Assembly (NCBI GenBank): GCA_013298415.1
Contig: JAAFHN010000021.1
Coordinates: 1-13,631 of the forward strand
Length of the DNA stretch: 13,631 bases
Direction: 5' to 3'
From: Comamonadaceae bacterium
GTDB lineage: Bacteria > Pseudomonadota > Gammaproteobacteria > Burkholderiales > Burkholderiaceae_C
Positions 1 to 6,870 of the stretch are shown here, piece by piece (position 1 is the first letter of the stretch; the number at the start of each line of letters is the position of its first letter). The notes under the pieces are model-generated. The model had not been told where the DNA came from, did no database searches, and saw only the letters and a program-made list of their open reading frames with translations. The position numbers and the translations under genes were made by a program.

Positions 1-1
1 T

Positions 2-346
2 CTGGGCCTGATCCCTGGCCGAGTGAAGGCCGTACCTGCGGTGGGGGCTGATGGCAAGTCCCATCGCATTCCGCACATTGGTTGGAGCGCGCTCACGCTG
101 CCTGCGGCCCGTGCCGATTGGTCTGACAGCCTGCTGGCTGACGTGGCAATCGCTTCGCCTGCTTACTTCGTGCATTCCTTTGCGCCGGTGCCCACGCATG
201 AGTCTGACCGGCTTGCCGATGCGTTTTACGATGGCGCACGGATTTGTGCGGCTGCGCAGCGTGGCCATTTGATGGGCTGCCAATTTCACCCTGAACGCAG
301 CGCACTGGCTGGGCTGGCGATGCTCACGCGATTCCTGAAGATGTAG
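2..346 (+). CDS. hisH: HisH-type glutamine amidotransferase, C-terminal part (5' truncated by window edge)
   Basis: This is the C-terminal ~114 residues of a class-I glutamine amidotransferase of the HisH type. The frame is open from base 2, so the true start and the nucleophile Cys lie outside the window. Visible landmarks are LGLIPG at the left edge, the HisH-like HIGWS near base 75, YFVHSF near 165, and QFHPERS (bases 281-301). The last supplies the His and Glu of the Cys-His-Glu triad. HisH hydrolyses glutamine and passes ammonia to a HisF partner in histidine synthesis. HisH/HisF paralogues also feed ammonia to sugar amidotransferases (WbpG/PseA/LegN type) in surface-sugar clusters. Here the gene ends 4 nt before a CMP-nonulosonate cytidylyltransferase, not before hisA/hisF. 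I therefore infer the surface-sugar paralogue, with its partners upstream of the window. The family call is firm; the sugar-modifying role is inference. Confidence 0.85.
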   Translation: MGLIPGRVKAVPAVGADGKSHRIPHIGWSALTLPAARADWSDSLLADVAIASPAYFVHSFAPVPTHESDRLADAFYDGARICAAAQRGHLMGCQFHPERSALAGLAMLTRFLKM

Positions 347-350
347 CTGC

Positions 351-1064
351 ATGCGCACGATCGCCACCATTTGCGCCAGGGGAGGCAGCAAGGGCTTGCC
401 GGGCAAAAACATCAGGTCTTTCATGGGTAAGCCCCTGATCGGCCATGCCATCGAATTGGCCATGCGCTGCGATCAAGTTCAGGGCGTGTACGTGTCAACC
501 GACGCTCAAGAGATTGCAGATGTGGCCACCGCCTATGGCGCAACTGTGCTGGGTTTGCGCCCAGCCGCGCTGGCCACAGATGCTGCCCCCAAGCTGCCAG
601 CATTGCTGCACTTGGTAGCTCAGGTCGAAGCCGTGGTCGGCCCTGTTGTGCGGGTGCTTGACTTGCAACCCACTTCGCCCCTCACGGCTTTGGAAGATGT
701 GCTCGCTTGTTTGGCCGCGAGTGAAACCGCACCGCAAGCGGGCTTGGTGACGAGCGTGTTTGATTCCGGCAGCAACCCCTACTACACGATGGTGGAGGCG
801 GATGCCCTGGGCTTTGCGCAGTTGTCCAAACCTTCTACCGCAGCGCGCAGGCAGGATGCACCCGAGGTGCGCACGCTCAACGGCGCGGTGTATGTTTGGC
901 AGCGCAATGCCCTGGCCACAGCGGCGGCACAGGGCTTGTGGTCGGTGCCTGTGCGCACCGTGGAAATGCCCAAAGCACGCAGCGTAGACATCGACGACGC
1001 CTTGGATTGGGACATGGCGCTCTTTCTGGCGGAGCGTGCCTTCAGACTACAGGAGCCGAGATGA
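351..1064 (+). CDS. legF: CMP-nonulosonate (N,N'-diacetyllegionaminate) cytidylyltransferase, NeuA/LegF family
   Basis: A 237-residue cytidylyltransferase that activates a nine-carbon 2-keto acid with CTP to give the CMP-sugar used by glycosyltransferases in the cytoplasm. The N-terminal nucleotide-binding motif CARGGSKGLPGKN (about residues 8-20) is the family signature. DLQPTSP (104-110), the NGAVYVW segment (177-183) and SVDIDD with Asp213/Asp215 also match. Length is normal for a single-domain NeuA. ATG 351 lies 4 nt after the hisH-like stop, with only a weak purine stretch (GAAG at 337-340), so translation may be coupled. The stop overlaps the next start (ATGA, 1061-1064). The neighbouring dehydratase, aminotransferase and acetyltransferase genes favour a diacetylated sugar such as legionaminate over plain sialic acid. 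The sequence alone cannot separate NeuA from LegF. Confidence 0.9.
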   Translation: MRTIATICARGGSKGLPGKNIRSFMGKPLIGHAIELAMRCDQVQGVYVSTDAQEIADVATAYGATVLGLRPAALATDAAPKLPALLHLVAQVEAVVGPVVRVLDLQPTSPLTALEDVLACLAASETAPQAGLVTSVFDSGSNPYYTMVEADALGFAQLSKPSTAARRQDAPEVRTLNGAVYVWQRNALATAAAQGLWSVPVRTVEMPKARSVDIDDALDWDMALFLAERAFRLQEPR

Positions 1065-2491
1065 AAGTCATTTCCTTTCGCGATAACGTTGGTGCCCGCC
1101 ACGGTGATGTGCTGCGCAGCTCGGCGATCTTCTACGTGCGCGAAAACGAGCACATGAAGAGCACTGTGAGCTTCATGAATTACTGGAAGCTCAAGCGCGG
1201 TTTGGATGTGGCCCTCGTGGCTTCTACGCGCGCCATGACTGGGGAATTGCTGCACCGCGAGCGCTTGAGTTTCGGCAAGGGTGAAGTCATCAACTACCGC
1301 GCACCAGTGGCCGCTCCCTTTGAGGGAAGCGTGGAAATCGAGGTGTTTTCCACGCAAAACATGGCCATTCCTTACAGCGCCATCGTCTGCCTTTACGAAA
1401 CCCCGCGTGGCTACACGATGGTGCATGGCTATGCCCGGGCCTACAGCCAGCACGAGATTGAAGAAGGCCGCACGCTGACTGTGGGGCGTGAGGCCTGCTG
1501 GACGCTTCGCGACACCGCCCTCCAGAGATCCTTTGGGATCGTGCATAACGGAAGCCTCGCCTGCCCGGCGCAGCCGGTCACGCTCACCGTGCGCAACCAC
1601 CGCCAACAGGCCCAAACCGTGACCCTGGACTGGCCAGCGCTGCGCCCTTACGAGACTCGCGTTGTGCGGCCGCAAGACCACCTGTCTAACCTCGTGGCAT
1701 GGTTAGGCGGCCAGCCAGGCCAAGCCAAGATTGACTTTGAGCTTGGCGCAGGCTTTACGCGAATGTTGGTGGGCACTGAGCGCCTGGATGGCAGCGACAT
1801 GCAAGTTACGCACTCCAATTTCGACTACGGCCGCCAACCGACCGACATGGCCGAGCCCGGCCAACGTGCCTACATGCATGTGCCCCTTTGCCCGGATGTG
1901 CCGATGCAACTGCTGGTGTATCCCGATGCGCACGCGGGTGACTATTGCGTGAAGACCAGCCAGGGGGCATTGGCTTTCTCAAGCGGTCAAACCCTGTGGG
2001 CAGACGCGCCCAAGGGCGAGTCCATCGTGTTCGAGCGCAGCGACGGCCCGCTGCCTACACGCATCGTGACCGCGCTTCAGGTGCGAGGCGATGCCGAGCG
2101 CATCCCCGGCGAATGCTCGCTGGGGGTGCTCACCGCGCTTCAGCCCACCAAGCGCCTGTGGTGGGGTAGTGTGGCCTCACCGGGGGTTGCGGCCAGCAAG
2201 TTGGTGCTGCACGATTTGCCCGAAATTTACGGTGGCCTGCCTGTGGATGCCGATCTCTTTTTCTCACTGCATTCCGCGCACCATCCCGAGCCCATCAAGG
2301 CTACTTTGAAGGGCGACCAGCTTGAAGCCTTGAGCCAAGGCATGGCGACTGAAGCCATCTGGCCTGAAGCCCACGCGCACTTGGGTGGCGAGGCGGGCTA
2401 CTACACCATGTTTTGCGCCTACGGCGGCTTAACGGCATACACGCTCACGCGCAACGCGCACGGCAGCGTGTGCCTTGAGCACGGGTTTTGA
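1061..2491 (+). CDS. Unrecognised 476-aa protein encoded inside the nonulosonate operon
   Basis: I do not recognise this family. The frame is open from 896, but ATG 1061 is chosen because AGGAG at 1051-1055 sits 5 nt upstream and the ATG overlaps the legF stop by 4 nt. The 476-residue product has no signal peptide or membrane helix, so it is probably cytoplasmic. It is rich in alternating hydrophobic/polar stretches, short turns, Tyr, Trp and His, which suggests one or more beta-sandwich domains. The most motif-like stretch is about residues 229-258: GFTRMLVGTE, then a Thr-His-Ser-Asn-Phe-Asp-Tyr segment near 250. A second aromatic block near the C-terminus contains GEAGYYTMFCAYGG. It lies between the CMP-sugar transferase and synthase genes with no promoter space, so it probably works with the sugar: a modifying enzyme, a binding or scaffold protein, or a factor for the glycosylated product. 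Base composition resembles its neighbours. The gene is convincing; the function is unknown. Confidence 0.85.
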   Translation: MKVISFRDNVGARHGDVLRSSAIFYVRENEHMKSTVSFMNYWKLKRGLDVALVASTRAMTGELLHRERLSFGKGEVINYRAPVAAPFEGSVEIEVFSTQNMAIPYSAIVCLYETPRGYTMVHGYARAYSQHEIEEGRTLTVGREACWTLRDTALQRSFGIVHNGSLACPAQPVTLTVRNHRQQAQTVTLDWPALRPYETRVVRPQDHLSNLVAWLGGQPGQAKIDFELGAGFTRMLVGTERLDGSDMQVTHSNFDYGRQPTDMAEPGQRAYMHVPLCPDVPMQLLVYPDAHAGDYCVKTSQGALAFSSGQTLWADAPKGESIVFERSDGPLPTRIVTALQVRGDAERIPGECSLGVLTALQPTKRLWWGSVASPGVAASKLVLHDLPEIYGGLPVDADLFFSLHSAHHPEPIKATLKGDQLEALSQGMATEAIWPEAHAHLGGEAGYYTMFCAYGGLTAYTLTRNAHGSVCLEHGF

Positions 2492-2502
2492 AAGCGGTGG
2501 GC

Positions 2503-3519
2503 ATGATGGTGTTCGTGATCGCCGAAGCCGGTGTCAACCACAACGGCGACATCGCGATCGCATTGGCGCTTTGCGATGCGGCGAAAGCCTCTGGTGCCGA
2601 CGCGGTGAAGTTCCAAAGCTTTCAAGCTGAGGATTTGGTGTCGCCGGATGCGCCAACAGCCGATTACCAGCAAAGCACTACCGGTGCGACCAAACAGTTT
2701 GAGATGCTCAAGGCGTTGGAGCTGGATCGCCAAGCGCATGAGCAGATTGCTGCGCACTGCAAGCGCATTGGCATCGAATTTTTTTCCACGCCCTTTTCCA
2801 CCTCAGCGCTGGACATGCTTCTGCAAGTGGGTGTGGCGCGCTTGAAGCTGTCCTCAGCGGAGCTGACGCATCCGCAGCTCATCGAAGCCGTTGCAAAAAC
2901 TAAGCTGCCCGTGATTTTGTCCACTGGCATGGGCACGATGCCAGAAGTGGCGCAAGCGGTGGCTTGGTTTTGCGAAGCGCGCGGTTCTTCGCGCGGGTTG
3001 AGCCTTTTGCATTGCACATCGGCCTACCCCGCGCCGGATGCGGCGCTGAATTTGCTGGCGATGCCTACGCTTGCCGCTGCGTTCAAAGTGCCGGTGGGCT
3101 ACTCCGATCACAGCGAAGGCCCTGAGGCCAGCCTCGCGGCAGTGGCGCTGGGCGCAGGCATCATCGAAAAGCACATCACTCTGGATCGCAGCATGCCTGG
3201 GCCTGATCACAAAGCATCGATGGAGCCAGAGGCTTTTGCGGCCATGGTGGCATCGATCCGCCGCATCGAGGCCATGCGGGGCGATGGTCACAAGCAGCCG
3301 AATGCGGCGGAGCGCAACACAGCACAAGTGGCGCGCAGATCCGTGGTCTTGGCCAAAGACGTGCGGGCCGGTGAGCGCTTGGTCGCAGAAGATTTGGCAA
3401 TGCGTCGGCCTGCTTCAGGCATCGCACCGGCCGAGGCTGAGCGTGTGCTGGGCATGCGCCTTGCCGCTGACGGCAAGCGTGGGCAGGTGCTGAACTGGTC
3501 AGACTTGACTGGCGCCTAA
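2503..3519 (+). CDS. legI: N,N'-diacetyllegionaminate / N-acetylneuraminate synthase, NeuB/LegI family with SAF domain
   Basis: Condenses phosphoenolpyruvate with a six-carbon amino sugar (2,4-diacetamido-2,4,6-trideoxymannose in the legionaminate route, ManNAc in the sialate route) to make the nonulosonic acid. It has 338 residues, the normal length. The TIM barrel carries IAEAGVNHNGD (6-16), KFQSF (from Lys36), STGMGT (from Ser140), YSDHSEG with His203, and EKHITLD with His224; the two histidines correspond to the metal ligands of NeuB. A C-terminal SAF/antifreeze-like domain starts near residue 277 (ARRSVVLA) and contains RRPASGI near 301-307. Start choice: TTG 2488 and GTG 2497 also lie in frame. 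ATG 2503 (or 2506) fits the family N-terminus and has a GGTGGG stretch just upstream, leaving an 11-nt gap after the preceding stop. LegI is preferred over NeuB because of the whole pathway around it. Confidence 0.92.
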   Translation: MMVFVIAEAGVNHNGDIAIALALCDAAKASGADAVKFQSFQAEDLVSPDAPTADYQQSTTGATKQFEMLKALELDRQAHEQIAAHCKRIGIEFFSTPFSTSALDMLLQVGVARLKLSSAELTHPQLIEAVAKTKLPVILSTGMGTMPEVAQAVAWFCEARGSSRGLSLLHCTSAYPAPDAALNLLAMPTLAAAFKVPVGYSDHSEGPEASLAAVALGAGIIEKHITLDRSMPGPDHKASMEPEAFAAMVASIRRIEAMRGDGHKQPNAAERNTAQVARRSVVLAKDVRAGERLVAEDLAMRRPASGIAPAEAERVLGMRLAADGKRGQVLNWSDLTGA

Positions 3520-3532
3520 GGCCTGCGCAGCG

Positions 3533-4684
3533 ATGAGCGAGCATCTGCCACGCATCAGCTACGTGAGTGGCACCCGCGCCGATTTCGGCTTGATGCGGCG
3601 CGCCTTGCTGGCCATTCATCACTCTGGCCGCTGGGCGGTAGAGATCGCCGCAACTGGCATGCATTTGGATCCGGCGTTTGGCCACACGCTCGCTGAGCTG
3701 AAATCCAGCGGCTTGCCCGTGGCCACAGAAGTACCCACCGCTTTGGGCGCGCGCGACCCGCTCAGCACAATTCGCGCATTTGCGGACGCGATTCAAGGCT
3801 TTGCTGCGGCCTGGCATGCGCGCCGACCGCACGCGGTGATGCTGCTGGGTGATCGCGGCGAAATGCTGGCCGGCGCACTGGCCGCCGCGCAGTTGGGCAT
3901 TCCGATCATCCACGTGCATGGCGGTGAACGCAGCGGCACGCTCGATGAGCCCACGCGTCACGCGATCAGCAAGTTTGCAACCCTCCATTGGGTGGCGAGC
4001 AGTGAGTCGAAAGCGCGACTGGAGCGCATGGGTGAAGAAGCCCAGCGCATCACCATCACCGGCGCGCCGGGGCTAGATGGGCTAGCCGACGAGACTGAGC
4101 AAGGCCAAGCCGCATTCGCGGCCTGGGCGAGGTCGCGTTGGGGCATGCAGCTGCCTTCTGGCCTTGCCCTGGTCTTGATGCATCCAGAAGGCGCAAGCAT
4201 TGAACAAGCCGCTGCACAGACCCACTCGCTCGCAGCAGCGGTGGCCGCGCTGGACATGCCCACCCTCTGGCTCAAGCCGAACTCGGATGCGGGCAGCGCA
4301 GGCATCTTGGCGGAATTGTCCGCGAGCGCGCAGCTGGAGGTGGTCACGCACATGGCGCGCCCCGAGTTTTGTGCGGCGATGGCGCAGGCGAGTGTGATGT
4401 TGGGCAACTCCTCCTCGGGAATCATCGAAGCGGCGAGCTTTGGCACACCGGTGTTGAACATTGGGCAGCGCCAGCGCTTGCGTCAGCGCAACGCCAATGT
4501 GACCGATGTGGATTGGGACAGCACAGCAATCTTGACTGCTGCGCGCTCCGCTCTCGCCCAGGGCCGCTTGGGATCAAGCAATGTGTATGGTGACGGCCAA
4601 GCCAGTGCTCGCATGCTGGCTGCGCTGGATGCCTGGGGCGAGAATCCCGGGGCCGCACCCGTGGAGAAATTCAATGCCTATTGA
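3533..4684 (+). CDS. legG: Hydrolysing UDP-sugar 2-epimerase, NeuC/LegG family
   Basis: Inverts C2 and removes UDP from a UDP-N-acetyl sugar. In the legionaminate pathway it converts UDP-2,4-diacetamido-2,4,6-trideoxyglucose to the free manno sugar used by the synthase. It has 383 residues, typical of the family. Motifs: SGTRADFGL (12-20), GDRGEM (106-111), HVHGGERSGT (127-136), HPE (217-219) and GNSSSGIIEA (291-300), the UDP-binding loop. Two places differ from the usual pattern: Gly220 follows HPE where Thr is common, and NIGQRQRLR (309-317) replaces a sequence that usually reads like NIGDRQxGR. ATG 3533 lies 13 nt after the legI stop, with AAGG at 3518-3521 as a rather distant ribosome site. 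The 3' end overlaps the next gene by 11 nt. The family is certain; the exact substrate is inferred from neighbours. Confidence 0.9.
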   Translation: MSEHLPRISYVSGTRADFGLMRRALLAIHHSGRWAVEIAATGMHLDPAFGHTLAELKSSGLPVATEVPTALGARDPLSTIRAFADAIQGFAAAWHARRPHAVMLLGDRGEMLAGALAAAQLGIPIIHVHGGERSGTLDEPTRHAISKFATLHWVASSESKARLERMGEEAQRITITGAPGLDGLADETEQGQAAFAAWARSRWGMQLPSGLALVLMHPEGASIEQAAAQTHSLAAAVAALDMPTLWLKPNSDAGSAGILAELSASAQLEVVTHMARPEFCAAMAQASVMLGNSSSGIIEAASFGTPVLNIGQRQRLRQRNANVTDVDWDSTAILTAARSALAQGRLGSSNVYGDGQASARMLAALDAWGENPGAAPVEKFNAY

Positions 4685-5318
4685 TGCGTTTGCTGCACCC
4701 TTGCGCGTGGTGGGCGTGGGCGGGCACGGTCGGGTGGTTGCCGATGCATTGCTTGCTGCGCATTCTGAGTGCGAGGTGCAGGGCTACGACGATGCGCCGA
4801 GCTGGCAGGGCCGCGATTGGTTTGGTGGGCGACTTTGCTTGGGCGCGGCCGCTGATGCGCGCCGCGACCTTCCAGCGCAGGGGTTTTTGCACATCGCGGT
4901 GGGCATCAATGCGATCCGCCAGCGCTTGGCCGAACAGTTGCAACTGGATGAGTCTTGTTGGGCCAGTGTGGTTCACCCCCGGGCGGTGGTGAGTGCCCAT
5001 GCGCGGGTGCAAGCTGGCAGCTTTGTGGCGGCCAACGCGGTTCTCGCGCCGCAGGCCCAGCTGGGGCGCGGCGTGATCGTGAACCATGCTGCGGTGGTGG
5101 ATCACGATGTGGTGCTGGGCGACTTTTGCCATGTGGCGCCAGGCGCGGTGTTGGGGGGCGGCTCGGCATTGGGCGCTAGGGTGTTGCTGGGTGCGGGCGC
5201 GGTGGTGCTACCGGGCGTACGCATCTGCGATGATGCCGTGATTGGCGCTGGGGCGGTGGTGGTGCGTGACGTGCTCACGCCCGGTGTGTGGCGCGGCGTG
5301 CCCGCGCAGGAGCATTGA
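4674..5318 (+). CDS. legH: Sugar N- or O-acyltransferase, NeuD/PglD/LegH type (left-handed beta-helix)
   Basis: A 214-residue acetyltransferase predicted to acetylate the 4-amino group of UDP-4-amino-4,6-dideoxy-GlcNAc using acetyl-CoA, the PglD-like step (LegH). The N-terminal Rossmann-like lobe has GVGGHGRVV (14-22). From about residue 100 the hexapeptide repeats of a left-handed beta-helix follow. NHAAVVDHD (137-145) contains His144, which matches the catalytic-base position of PglD by eye. ATG 4674 is chosen because GGAG (4663-4666) lies 7 nt upstream. Starts further upstream in this frame fall deep inside legG. The gene overlaps legG by 11 nt and abuts the next ATG directly, so translation is probably coupled. 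NeuD-type O-acetylation is the alternative reading. The adjacent aminotransferase and dehydratase, which would make its amino-sugar acceptor, favour N-acetylation. Confidence 0.85.
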   Translation: MPIDAFAAPLRVVGVGGHGRVVADALLAAHSECEVQGYDDAPSWQGRDWFGGRLCLGAAADARRDLPAQGFLHIAVGINAIRQRLAEQLQLDESCWASVVHPRAVVSAHARVQAGSFVAANAVLAPQAQLGRGVIVNHAAVVDHDVVLGDFCHVAPGAVLGGGSALGARVLLGAGAVVLPGVRICDDAVIGAGAVVVRDVLTPGVWRGVPAQEH

Positions 5319-6839
5319 ATGGATTTTCAGAAGTGTTTGGTTGGTGCAGGCCTGAGCCTTGACGACGCTCGCCGCCGCATCGATGCCAACAGCGGTGCCT
5401 TGCTTTTGATCGTGGACGATTCAAAGCGCTTGCAGCGCACCGTGACAGACGGCGATTTGCGGCGCGCCAGCATCGACGGTTTGCCAGGCCAAGCCCCACT
5501 TTCCGCGCTGCCTGCGCGTGGTGCGCCCGTGGTAGCCAGCCTCACAGCCACACCCTCACAAATTCTCGCCCAACTCGATGCGCATGCGATTGACCACATG
5601 CCCATCGTCAATGAGCTGGGCGAAGTCGTGGATTTGGTGCAGCGCCGCGATTTGACCTCGCGTGTGTGGCTTTCCACCCCACACTTGGGCGAGGAAGAAA
5701 CCGCATTCGTGGCAGAAGCCTTCGCCACCAATTGGATTGCTCCTCTGGGGCCGCATGTGGACGGATTCGAGCGTGAGCTCGCCGCGCGCACCGGATTGGC
5801 CCAGGCCGCTGCACTCAGTTCGGGCACCGCTGCCTTGCATTTGGGCATGCTGCTCTTGGGCGTGCAGCCGGGCGACACGGTGATTTGCTCCTCGCTCACC
5901 TTCATTGGCAGCTGCAACCCAATTGCGCAATGCGGTGCGACCCCAGTGTTTGTGGATTCGGAGCCTGAGAGCTGGAACATGTCACCAGCCGCGCTGGAGC
6001 GCGCTTTGGCGTGGTGCGCAAGCCAGGGCAAGCCAGCCCGATGCGTGGTGATCGTGAACCTGTACGGCCAAAGCGCGGACATGGATGCGCTCTTGCCCAT
6101 TTGCGAGCCCTACGGCGTGCCAGTGCTGGAAGACGCCGCAGAGTCCCTAGGCGCTACCTACAAAGGCAAGCCCAGCGGCAGCTTCGGCAAACTGTCGGTG
6201 TTCTCCTTCAACGGCAACAAGATCATCACCACCAGCGGCGGCGGCATGCTGCTCGGCAACGACGTTGGCTTGATCGCTCGCTCGCGCAAGCTGGCGACCC
6301 AAGCGCGAGAACCAGCGCGGCATTACGAGCACATCGAAGCGGGATTCAACTACCGCATGAGCAATGTGCTTGCGGGAATCGGGCGCGGTCAGGTGAAGGT
6401 GTTGGAGGCGCGTGTGGCGCAGCGCAGAGCGGTGTTTGACCGCTATGTGAACGCCTTTGCCGACTTGCCGCATGTGCAGTGGATGCCAGAGCCTTCGTGG
6501 AGCATGTGTACGCGCTGGCTCAGTTGCTTCCACTTGGATGTGCCTGATGCGCCGCAGTGGGTGGACGACATCCTCACATTGCTTGAGCGGCACAACGTGG
6601 AGGCTAGGCCCGTATGGAAACCCATGCACCTGCAGCCGCTCTACCGTGATGCGAAGTACTTCGCTCACGGCGATGACACAGGGGGGCGATTCCCGGATGG
6701 AGACGTGAGTGCGCGCCTCTTCCGCGCAGGCATTTGCTTGCCGAGCGGCAGCAACATGAGCGAAGCCCAGCAAGCTCGGGTGGTAGAGCTGTTGCGACGT
6801 GCATTGCTGCAATGCGCCGAATCCACGACCACGGCCTAG
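5319..6839 (+). CDS. legC: CBS-domain pair fused to PLP-dependent UDP-sugar aminotransferase (LegC/PglE type)
   Basis: A 506-residue two-part protein. Residues 1 to about 112 form a CBS pair: TDGDLRR (43-49) ends the first repeat and HMPIVNELGEVVDL (93-106) belongs to the second. This resembles the regulatory N-terminus of PtmE-type nucleotidyltransferases in legionaminate clusters. From about residue 116 (VWLSTPHLG) to the end is a complete DegT/DnrJ/EryC1 aminotransferase with SSGTAALHLG, LYGQSADMD, EDAAESLGA, and the PLP lysine Lys301 within FNGNKIITTSGGG. It would transfer an amino group from glutamate to the 4-keto sugar made by the dehydratase encoded next. ATG 5319 directly follows the previous stop, with AGGAG at 5308-5312, so the CBS part is translated as the N-terminus and is not a separate gene. 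Usual family members are about 390 residues, so the fusion is the unusual feature. Adenine-nucleotide sensing by the CBS pair is inference. Confidence 0.92.
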   Translation: MDFQKCLVGAGLSLDDARRRIDANSGALLLIVDDSKRLQRTVTDGDLRRASIDGLPGQAPLSALPARGAPVVASLTATPSQILAQLDAHAIDHMPIVNELGEVVDLVQRRDLTSRVWLSTPHLGEEETAFVAEAFATNWIAPLGPHVDGFERELAARTGLAQAAALSSGTAALHLGMLLLGVQPGDTVICSSLTFIGSCNPIAQCGATPVFVDSEPESWNMSPAALERALAWCASQGKPARCVVIVNLYGQSADMDALLPICEPYGVPVLEDAAESLGATYKGKPSGSFGKLSVFSFNGNKIITTSGGGMLLGNDVGLIARSRKLATQAREPARHYEHIEAGFNYRMSNVLAGIGRGQVKVLEARVAQRRAVFDRYVNAFADLPHVQWMPEPSWSMCTRWLSCFHLDVPDAPQWVDDILTLLERHNVEARPVWKPMHLQPLYRDAKYFAHGDDTGGRFPDGDVSARLFRAGICLPSGSNMSEAQQARVVELLRRALLQCAESTTTA

Positions 6840-6870
6840 TGCTGCTCGGCACCAGATTCACCTGACATCC

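Noticed and set aside
896..1060. 55-codon N-terminal extension of the unknown 476-aa protein
   Set aside because: It lies wholly inside the cytidylyltransferase gene, has no ribosome site, and ATG 1061 with AGGAG and an ATGA overlap is far better.
782..1681. 299-codon - strand ORF opposite the cytidylyltransferase and unknown protein
   Set aside because: High-G+C antisense frame with no motifs or ribosome site; the + strand genes are better supported.
4581..4673. Upstream extension of the acyltransferase into the epimerase gene
   Set aside because: GGAG at 4663-4666 marks ATG 4674, and the Rossmann-like start follows naturally.
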